Shown: positions 1 to 5,014 of the stretch, piece by piece
Layout: every line of letters starts with the position of its first letter
Position numbering within the stretch: the first letter of the stretch is position 1
Assembly: GCA_012965455.1 (NCBI GenBank)
Contig: DTSG01000076.1
Span: 1-5,014, forward strand
From: Planctomycetaceae bacterium
GTDB lineage: Bacteria > Planctomycetota > Planctomycetia > Pirellulales > Pirellulaceae
Direction: 5' to 3'
Length of the DNA: 5,014 nucleotides
Position numbers and translations under genes: made by a program
Notes under the pieces: model-generated
What the model saw: only the letters and a program-made list of their open reading frames with translations
The model's database searches: none
Told to the model about the DNA's origin: nothing

Positions 1-249
1 AACGTTCGCGGCCATATCTAGTCGTTTAGCTAATTCATCAACTTCGTTGGCGTTGTCCGCGGGCAAAATGACCAATAGTTTAAGCGGCCCGCCCGCCAGT
101 GGTTTGTACCAGTGAATGGTTGACTGCGGTGATTCTTTACTGGGTTGAATACCGTCCACTTCTTGGCCAATAGAGGTTGCTGCAGCGCAACACACCACGC
201 TGACGTATAGGAGCGTGCGTATAAAGGCATTAATAGGGGTAAAAGTCAT
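1..249 (-). CDS. Exported protein of unknown function, N-terminal part (runs off left edge)
   Basis: An ATG at 249-247 opens a frame that stays open for 83 codons to the window edge, so only the N-terminus is visible. Residues 1-30 form a good signal peptide: a short n-region with Arg11, a hydrophobic core (TLLYVSVVCCAAA) and a polar stretch (TSIGQE) where signal peptidase I could cut. Cys20 and Cys21 lie inside the core, but the residues before them (SVV) are not a good lipobox, so a lipoprotein is unlikely. The mature part begins with a polar linker, then WYKPLAGG, a beta-strand-like segment (LKLLVILPAD, about 57-66) and an amphipathic helix (NEVDELAKRLD). This is the usual opening of an alpha/beta domain, but I do not recognise the family. 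No clear Shine-Dalgarno sequence precedes the ATG. The gene is divergent from the tricorn homologue and shares the 182-bp upstream region with it. A different minus-strand frame at 30-230 has no export signal or coding character and is a shadow. Confidence 0.8.
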   Translation of the reverse strand, partial: MTFTPINAFIRTLLYVSVVCCAAATSIGQEVDGIQPSKESPQSTIHWYKPLAGGPLKLLVILPADNANEVDELAKRLDMAANV

Positions 250-269
250 CGCTTACGTGGTTTTGAGGG

Positions 270-326
270 GTATTCTTTATATATAAAGGAGCGGCGATAG
301 CGGTTCGGAACAATTGCTAAGAATAC
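270..326. repeat. 8-bp inverted repeat GTATTCTT / AAGAATAC, possible operator pair
   Basis: GTATTCTT at 270-277 is the exact reverse complement of AAGAATAC at 319-326, with a 41-bp spacer. The GAATAC core recurs at 390-395 on the plus strand. The copies lie between the two divergent start codons, where a shared regulator would bind. The first copy overlaps the AT palindrome at 275-288. No regulator gene is present in the window, so the operator reading is inference. Confidence 0.3.
275..288 (-). promoter_or_regulatory. 14-bp AT palindrome, possible -10 region of the left-edge gene
   Basis: CTTTATATATAAAG is a perfect palindrome lying 26 bp upstream of the minus-strand start codon. Read on the minus strand it offers TATATA or TATAAA at a plausible -10 distance for a short leader. 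No good -35 hexamer sits 16-18 bp upstream; the nearest, TTGTTC, is about 22 bp away. The palindrome could instead be a protein-binding site or simply AT-rich promoter DNA. Confidence 0.3.
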
Positions 327-356
327 TCGTTCGACATAGCAAAGTCATTTAAGGAC

Positions 357-409
357 TTGAGTCGCTTATTTCATTAATTATGCTGAGACGAATACCAGCC
401 TATTATATT
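357..409 (+). promoter_or_regulatory. Candidate promoter elements for the tricorn homologue
   Basis: Two weak sigma70-like possibilities are visible. TTGAGT (357-362) and TATGCT (379-384) are separated by 16 bp, and each matches 4 of 6 consensus positions. Alternatively TATTAT (401-406) could serve as a -10 box giving a leader of about 20 bases, but it has no recognisable -35 box. The choice cannot be made from sequence alone, and consensus promoters are a poor guide if the host is a planctomycete. Confidence 0.25.
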
Positions 410-431
410 CTACTTCGGGAATCATCACGTT

Positions 432-3400
432 ATGAATCACATCAAAAAATGTGTCTATACCCTAATTGTGTTCCTTGTTTTTGTTAATTATTCCAACGCA
501 GAACAAGTAAAGCTCGTTTCGGGAATCAATCTTACGCCAGATGGCGGAAGAGTTGTATTTTCATGGCGAGGCGATGTGTGGAGTGGTCCGACGAGCGGCG
601 GTCGTATTACTCGCTTAACCGCGCATGCTGCTACCGAGGGTTATCCATGTGTTTCGAGTGACGGTAAGGCGATTGCCTTCACGAGTAATCGAACTGGATC
701 TGAGCAAACATACAGAATGCCCATTGATGGTGGACAGCCAACGCAATTGACCTTTCACAGCGAAGGTACACGACCGATTGGATTTACCGGCGACAATCAA
801 ACGTTGTTCGTGACTGGACGCCGCGATCATTGGTTCAGATGGGATACGAGATATTTTACAATTTCAGCAACCACTGCTCAAAGTGGCGAGAACCTATTGT
901 TCGACGCATACGGCGCGATGGCAGCATTATCGCCTGACGGAAAATCTGTTCTCTTTACAAGAGAAGGGATGACATGGTCCAGAAAGGGATACACCGGTAG
1001 CAAAGCGTCTCAGATTTGGTTGAAGCATATCGGCTCACCAGGGTACGAACGGCTCGTCGGCGACGATTTAGACGATTGTCGGTATCCGGTGTGGGCACCA
1101 GATGGTGAGTCTTTCTATTATGCGTCGGAGGCGGACGGAACCCGAAACATTTGGACCTACCGTCTTAAATCACAAAAACGAAAACAGCTTACAAACTTTG
1201 AGGATGATGGAGTCGTCGCACCAGCGCTCTCGGCTGACGGGCGGACCATGGTATTTCGTCGGTTGTTTGAGCTATACCGATTTGATCCTACAAAAAACAA
1301 ATCACCCAAGATCGTCGAACTCGAGTATGAGGGCGACCTATATCTACAAGACAAAATCGAACGCAATTTGACCAAAGCAACGCAGATCGCTTACAGCTCA
1401 AGTGGAAAAGTGATGGCATTCATTGCCGGTGGCGATATCTGGGTTATGGATACGTTGCTCAAGGAGCCAGTTCAGATAACCAATACTCCCGCCTGGGAAA
1501 CGGATTTAGTGTTTACCAAGGATGGCAAGTCTCTGTATTACATAGGTCAGATCGACGGTCAAGTGGACGTCCTCCGCGCTCAACGTGGAGATGCCAAGCA
1601 ACCTTGGTGGCGAAATGACACTTTCGAAATCAACAAGGTGACGGATGATGATATGGTGGAAGAGTCGTTATCGATAAGCCCTCAGGGCACATATCTTACC
1701 TACTCGCGTTCGCGAGATGGTTTATGGATATTGGCATTAAAGCAAGAAGATGCCAAACCTAAAAAGATAGTAAGCACGTGGAGTGGGGTCAGCTATGACT
1801 GGGCGCCCGACGACCATTGGTTGGTCTATTCGGCGGCTGATGATAACTTTAACTATGACGTGTTTGTGTTGAACGTTGATGAACCAGAAAACGTGACGAA
1901 TATTTCCCGTCATCCGGACAATGAAATGTCGCCAGTTTGGTCAAAAGACGGTAAGACGATTGCGTTTATCGGACGCCGAATTGATGACGAAGTGGATATC
2001 TATTATGTTCCGCTTGTTGATTCATTGCATGAACAGACCAAACGAGATGTCACACTACAACGCGCTTTGAAATCAAATGCAGAGAGCGTTGACGACGAGA
2101 AGAAAGACGATACTACTGCTGACGAAAAGTCGCCTGATTCTAAAAAGCCCGACGACCCGAAGGCCGTCAAACCGAAAGTGCTGTCGTTAGACCTAATGAA
2201 TATTCAGCGGCGACTGCGCCGAGTTTCAATTCCGAACGTGAGCGAAAGCGGGCTTATTTGGTCGCCGGATTCAAAGACCTTGATGTTTAGCGCAAAAATC
2301 GATGGCAAGGAAGGTATTTTTTCGATTAGCCCTTACAACAGCATTACTCCGAAGTTGGTATTGCCAGTAAAGGCAACGATTGTCGATTGGCGGCTCTCTG
2401 GAAATCGATTGTATTGGCTCAAGAGCGGGGTTCCCGGGTGGGGTGGCGCGAGCGGCAGCGGGGGAGAATCCTATGTGTTTCGCGCACGTCAAACGTATCT
2501 TGCGAGCGAGTACAAGCGCCAAGTCTTTTTGGAAGGCTGGCGCGCGATGCGCGATAACTATTATGACGAGAATTTTAATAACCGAAATTGGGATGAAATT
2601 CGCCGTAAATACGAAGACACGGCGTCGGCCAGCAAGTCTAACGCAAACTTCGCTCGTGTGATGTCGCTGATGCTTGGGGAACTTAACGGCTCCCATCTTG
2701 GTTTTCAAGGGAAATCCGATGCGACACCGTCACTATCGATCGATGACGTAACAGCACACCTAGGCGTGTTGTATGACACGAGCCACAAGGGGCCCGGATG
2801 GAAAGTGCGTGAGGTCATCAAAAACAGCCCTGGTGCTCGGGCGAAAAGTCAATTGCTCGTAGGCGATGTGATATTGACCATCGACGGTATCGAAGTTGAT
2901 CCTGATATTGACGAGAGCCGTGTCATGAATGGCAAGTTATCGGAGGATATCGTTTTGAGCGTCAAGCGAGCGGATGAGACGGTTTCCGTTTCAATTCGGG
3001 CCACAACCTATGCGGCGATTCGCAGTTTGCTGTATGAACGCTGGTTGGACCAGAATCGAGCCAGAGTGGCGGAGTTGTCCGATGAAAAATTGGCCTACCT
3101 GCATATCCGTGCGATGAACATGTCAAGTTTCCATCGATTTGAACGCGAGTTGTTTGAAGTGGCTGCGGGAAAAGATGGCATTGTAATTGATGTACGCGAG
3201 AACGGTGGCGGATTCACAACCGATCATCTCCTGACGATTCTCAATCAACCACGCCACGCAGTTACTAAGCCTCGAGGTGGTGGTGAGGGATACCCGCAGG
3301 ACCGGATGGTTTACGCATCCTGGAACAAACCGATTATCGTATTGTGCAATCAGAACAGTCACAGCAACGCGGAAATTTTTAGCCATGCCATTAAAGGGCT

Positions 3401-3704
3401 GGGGCGGGGAAAGGTTGTGGGCGTACCAACTTCCGGAAGTGTGATTAGCACCGGTAGTAAGTCGATCATGGACGCGGGTAGCATTCGAATTCCGTTTCGT
3501 GGCTGGTATGTGCTTGAAACGGGGGAAGACATGGAGTTAAACGGTGCTCGCCCCCACGTGATTATCTGGCCGCGACCAGGTGAAATGCCCGCTGGAGTTG
3601 ATAAACAGTTGGACAAGGCTGTTGAGTTGCTGATTGAAGATGTGACAGTATATCAAGCAAAACCTAAAGCAACGCTCATTAAGGCAGCGGAGCGCAAAAG
3701 GTAG
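432..3704 (+). CDS. Exported tricorn protease homologue (peptidase S41 family, WD40-like propellers plus PDZ)
   Basis: This complete 1090-residue gene encodes a tricorn-type serine peptidase, slightly longer than archaeal tricorn. The ATG is the only start codon after the in-frame stop at 384-386. It begins a signal peptide (MNHIKK, hydrophobic core about 7-20, likely cut after SNA at 23), so the enzyme is probably periplasmic, unlike cytosolic Thermoplasma tricorn. Blade motifs of the 'SPDGKxIAF' type start near residues 34, 74, 117, 166, 221 and 266 (six-bladed propeller) and 321, 361, 415, 457, 503, 610 and 653 (seven-bladed propeller). A charged linker at about 551-583 splits the second propeller. 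Residues about 690-765 form the first catalytic subdomain, 768-857 the PDZ domain and 885-1080 the catalytic core. By motif match to tricorn (Ser745, His746, Ser965, Glu1023), the catalytic residues are Ser754-His755 (in GSHLGF), nucleophile Ser978 (in NSHSNAEIF) and Glu1035 (in MELNGARP), so the enzyme looks active. The family cuts oligopeptides into very short pieces; the substrate here is unknown. Family assignment is secure; physiological role is inference. Confidence 0.95.
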   Translation: MNHIKKCVYTLIVFLVFVNYSNAEQVKLVSGINLTPDGGRVVFSWRGDVWSGPTSGGRITRLTAHAATEGYPCVSSDGKAIAFTSNRTGSEQTYRMPIDGGQPTQLTFHSEGTRPIGFTGDNQTLFVTGRRDHWFRWDTRYFTISATTAQSGENLLFDAYGAMAALSPDGKSVLFTREGMTWSRKGYTGSKASQIWLKHIGSPGYERLVGDDLDDCRYPVWAPDGESFYYASEADGTRNIWTYRLKSQKRKQLTNFEDDGVVAPALSADGRTMVFRRLFELYRFDPTKNKSPKIVELEYEGDLYLQDKIERNLTKATQIAYSSSGKVMAFIAGGDIWVMDTLLKEPVQITNTPAWETDLVFTKDGKSLYYIGQIDGQVDVLRAQRGDAKQPWWRNDTFEINKVTDDDMVEESLSISPQGTYLTYSRSRDGLWILALKQEDAKPKKIVSTWSGVSYDWAPDDHWLVYSAADDNFNYDVFVLNVDEPENVTNISRHPDNEMSPVWSKDGKTIAFIGRRIDDEVDIYYVPLVDSLHEQTKRDVTLQRALKSNAESVDDEKKDDTTADEKSPDSKKPDDPKAVKPKVLSLDLMNIQRRLRRVSIPNVSESGLIWSPDSKTLMFSAKIDGKEGIFSISPYNSITPKLVLPVKATIVDWRLSGNRLYWLKSGVPGWGGASGSGGESYVFRARQTYLASEYKRQVFLEGWRAMRDNYYDENFNNRNWDEIRRKYEDTASASKSNANFARVMSLMLGELNGSHLGFQGKSDATPSLSIDDVTAHLGVLYDTSHKGPGWKVREVIKNSPGARAKSQLLVGDVILTIDGIEVDPDIDESRVMNGKLSEDIVLSVKRADETVSVSIRATTYAAIRSLLYERWLDQNRARVAELSDEKLAYLHIRAMNMSSFHRFERELFEVAAGKDGIVIDVRENGGGFTTDHLLTILNQPRHAVTKPRGGGEGYPQDRMVYASWNKPIIVLCNQNSHSNAEIFSHAIKGLGRGKVVGVPTSGSVISTGSKSIMDAGSIRIPFRGWYVLETGEDMELNGARPHVIIWPRPGEMPAGVDKQLDKAVELLIEDVTVYQAKPKATLIKAAERKR
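2082..2180 (+). other. Charged low-complexity linker inside the tricorn homologue
   Basis: Residues 551-583 are almost entirely Asp, Glu, Lys, Pro, Ser and Thr, including DDEKKDD and SPDSKKPDDPK, and are expected to be disordered. The linker sits between blade motifs 5 and 6 of the second propeller, which are about 107 residues apart against a usual 40-54 in this protein. Charged insertions at this place are, to my knowledge, common in bacterial tricorn homologues. The reading frame is continuous through it, so it is not a frameshift artefact. Confidence 0.75.
3673..3694 (-). terminator. Weak inverted repeat downstream of the beta-helix gene, possible terminator
   Basis: CGCTC (3673-3677) and GAGCG (3690-3694) can pair with a 12-base loop. 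On the minus strand this lies 18-39 bases past the beta-helix stop codon and is followed by a T-rich stretch containing GCTTTAGGTTTTGC. It is inside the 3' end of the tricorn coding sequence. The stem is only 5 bp, so this is a tentative call. Confidence 0.15.
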
Positions 3705-3711
3705 GCTGAGG

Positions 3712-5014
3712 CTATTCGCGGTTGTCGACGACCTTATTGGTGTATCCTACGATCGTGTTGCTTTCTAGTACGAGGTTGCCGACGTCCTTTTGGATCTTAA
3801 TAGCAATGCGATTCAGTGGCTCGCGTTTCTCAATAATCGAGTTGTTACGGACTTGGGTATCTCGAGTTCGACCTTCTATCAATATCCCAATTCCATCGGC
3901 AGCACCACTGTTGATAATCTTGTTTTCCTCGATGACATTACGGTTTGCCCAGAAGTCTTTGCCACGTGAGTCGTCGCGGAATAGGATGCCTACTTTGCCA
4001 CTGTCCACAACAGTGTTGAATCGCATCACGTTGTCCGTGTCACAGTGACCGATTGAAATGCCAAAGTTGCGATTGCGTTGGATGTTGTTGTGTTCGGCAA
4101 GCCCATAACGCACCCCCCAGCACCAGAAAATGCCAATTCCATTATCGTGCAATTTGTTGTTGCGGATTAAGGGACGCTGCGAGCCAGACCCTGGATGTAC
4201 ACCTAAATCATGGTTGCCGTGACTGTAGCAGTTCTCAACTATTACGTCATGACAAATCTGGAAGCTAATTCCATCACCATTGTAATTGCGAGTTGTTACG
4301 TTGTTGATGGTATATCTATTGCAGTCCTGTAGAAAAATACAGCCGCCGTAGTTGCCATTCATATTGACGTTGTTCTCGCGATTTCCGTCGAGCACAAGGT
4401 CTTCGATCCGCACATCGGCTGTCCGCTCACTAGCGAAAAGCGGGAATACCGATGTGGCTGTGGGTTTACCCTTGAGCCAAACGTTTTTTCGCAGACCATC
4501 ATTGAGTTTAAAGCGATTTCCACTGCGGGCAACGAGTGTTCGCTTAATTGTGTCGAGGCCGTCGTGGTTGGGGTTACGAACTTGTATGAAGACCGCATCA
4601 CCGACTTGGAAACTTTTCGCGTCTTTGAGCGTGATTTCTTGGTCATACCAGTCGGAGTCTTCGGAAATGTCGGTGCTGACGGAAGGTCCTTTGGTAATCA
4701 ACGTCTCGTTGCCGCTGCCTTTGATTCGTATGCGCGAGGGCAAAAATACGGAATTACGCAGGGTGAACTTACCTGGCATAATTTGCACCGTTCCGCCACC
4801 CAGACGCTTTACGTAATCTACCGCAGCTTGCAGCGCTCGGTCCGAATCACCGTTAATGTCCGCTCCTTGGTTGCCAACCGTGAGCGTGAACTGTTGGTCC
4901 CACTTGGGTTCAAATCGTTCATCGCCGTCGGTAGAACGACGGCGTTGGACCGGTGGTCGACCATCCTCATCGGACAGCAAGCGGCTGGCTGGTACAGATA
5001 GGACTGCGGCGGCT
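3712..5014 (-). CDS. Secreted right-handed parallel beta-helix protein, 5' end cut by window edge
   Basis: The frame ends at TAG (3714-3712) and stays open to the right edge, giving at least 433 codons. A TTG at 4980 could be taken as a start, but the 11 codons before it read AAAVLSVPASR, which looks like the end of a signal peptide. The real start is therefore probably outside the window. The mature part opens with an Arg-rich linker, then a pectate-lyase-3-like N-cap (fragment residues about 46-111: GADINGDSD, LGGGTVQIMPG, SRIRIKGSGNETL). From about residue 201 to the end come eight or nine parallel beta-helix rungs with the pattern 'xxNNxxxxNxxxGIxx', such as VENCYSHGN, IRNNKLHDNGIGI and AEHNNIQRNRNFGI. 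The middle rungs carry HPGSGSQRP and FWCWGV, followed by SIGHCDTDN. Such folds occur in polysaccharide lyases, epimerases, glycosidases and phage spikes. I see no diagnostic catalytic set, so the substrate is unassigned. The gene is convergent with the tricorn homologue. Confidence 0.9.
   Translation of the reverse strand, partial: AAAVLSVPASRLLSDEDGRPPVQRRRSTDGDERFEPKWDQQFTLTVGNQGADINGDSDRALQAAVDYVKRLGGGTVQIMPGKFTLRNSVFLPSRIRIKGSGNETLITKGPSVSTDISEDSDWYDQEITLKDAKSFQVGDAVFIQVRNPNHDGLDTIKRTLVARSGNRFKLNDGLRKNVWLKGKPTATSVFPLFASERTADVRIEDLVLDGNRENNVNMNGNYGGCIFLQDCNRYTINNVTTRNYNGDGISFQICHDVIVENCYSHGNHDLGVHPGSGSQRPLIRNNKLHDNGIGIFWCWGVRYGLAEHNNIQRNRNFGISIGHCDTDNVMRFNTVVDSGKVGILFRDDSRGKDFWANRNVIEENKIINSGAADGIGILIEGRTRDTQVRNNSIIEKREPLNRIAIKIQKDVGNLVLESNTIVGYTNKVVDNRE
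3720..3733 (+). terminator. Weak hairpin after the tricorn homologue, possible terminator
   Basis: GGTTG-TCGA-CGACC can fold into a 5-bp stem (one G-U pair) with a four-base loop, beginning 16 bases after the plus-strand stop codon and followed by TTATTGG. The stem is short and the T-run is poor, so intrinsic termination is doubtful. It lies within the last codons of the convergent gene, because only 7 bp separate the two stop codons. Confidence 0.2.
3721..4413 (-). repeat. Parallel beta-helix (PbH1-like) repeat region in protein
   Basis: This stretch encodes about eight or nine successive solenoid rungs of roughly 21-32 residues each, recognisable at protein level by asparagine ladders (NN, ENC, RNN, HNN, RFN, EEN, RNN, ESN) followed by Gly-Ile/Val strands. 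The repeats are diverged in DNA sequence; no near-identical tandem copies were seen, so recent slippage expansion is unlikely. Confidence 0.8.

Larger units (their letters stand above)
250..431. promoter_or_regulatory. Divergent intergenic region with promoters for both flanking genes
   Basis: These 182 bp separate the starts of two divergently oriented genes, so both promoters should lie here. Seen in the sequence: an AT-rich palindrome at 275-288, three GAATAC hexamers (minus strand 275-270, plus strand 321-326 and 390-395), a small inverted repeat GTTC-G-GAAC at 303-311 and a GACT-TG-AGTC repeat at 354-363. No small ORF, tRNA or riboswitch-like fold was recognised. Neither gene has a strong Shine-Dalgarno sequence. 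The best candidate before the plus-strand gene is GGGA at 417-420, which is 11 bases from the ATG and so poorly placed. Confidence 0.6.

Noticed and set aside
30..230. Minus-strand 66-codon ORF overlapping the left-edge gene
   Set aside because: It lies in a different frame from the edge-open ORF that has a signal peptide; its translation has no domain-like character and is rich in Trp, Arg and Pro typical of a shadow frame.
2082..2180. Frameshift or gene fusion point in the tricorn homologue
   Set aside because: The frame is continuous, and blade motifs resume in the same frame on both sides; the segment is a disordered linker.
2271..2708. Minus-strand 145-codon ORF antisense to the tricorn homologue
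   Set aside because: It is fully inside a securely identified gene, opposite its last blades and first catalytic subdomain, and its translation shows no recognisable domain.
3720..4413. Possible DNA tandem repeat or CRISPR-like array suggested by recurring GTTGTT/GTTGCG words
   Set aside because: The recurring words are antisense asparagine codons of the beta-helix ladder; spacing is irregular and no repeat-spacer pattern with identical repeats exists.
4352..4816. Plus-strand 154-codon ORF antisense to the beta-helix gene
   Set aside because: The opposite strand encodes a clear beta-helix protein throughout; this translation is Ser/Arg/Leu-rich shadow sequence without motifs.
4564..5001. 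Plus-strand 145-codon ORF antisense to the beta-helix N-terminal region
   Set aside because: It covers the pectate-lyase-3-like cap on the other strand; no ribosome binding site or domain supports it.
1..5014. Mobile element, defence system or biosynthetic cluster
   Set aside because: No transposase, integrase, terminal inverted repeats, nuclease/toxin genes or biosynthetic enzymes are visible; the genes are ordinary exported proteins in non-operonic orientation.

Overview
This window reads as bacterial chromosome of mixed, roughly balanced base composition. It carries three protein-coding genes, two of them cut by the window edges, and no RNA genes, mobile elements or CRISPR arrays that I can see. 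The gene set is an exported tricorn-type protease, a secreted right-handed parallel beta-helix protein and a small-headed exported protein of unknown function. Together with weak or absent Shine-Dalgarno sequences, this resembles Planctomycetota (Pirellulales-like). That assignment is inference from protein style, not from a marker gene.

Layout: (1) Positions 1-249, minus strand, hold the first 83 codons of a gene that runs off the left edge. It has a clear N-terminal signal peptide. (2) Positions 250-431 are a 182-bp divergent intergenic region that must hold the promoters of both flanking genes. It contains an AT palindrome and three copies of the hexamer GAATAC, two of which form an 8-bp inverted repeat. 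(3) Positions 432-3704, plus strand, are a complete 1090-residue tricorn protease homologue with a signal peptide, 13 recognisable propeller-blade motifs (6 + 7), a PDZ domain and an intact Ser-His-Ser-Glu catalytic set. (4) After only 7 bp, positions 3712-5014 on the minus strand hold the C-terminal 433 codons of a beta-helix protein. Its true start lies beyond the right edge.

All three proteins appear to be exported. The tricorn homologue probably trims peptides in the periplasm. The beta-helix protein resembles carbohydrate-active or carbohydrate-binding solenoids, but no catalytic function can be assigned. The genes do not form an operon: the first pair is divergent and the second convergent, so shared function is only suggested by common location. 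I found no convincing undescribed system. The points most worth checking are the hidden left-edge gene, the repeat pattern in the divergent promoter region and the conserved-looking His/Trp/Cys-rich rungs of the beta-helix.
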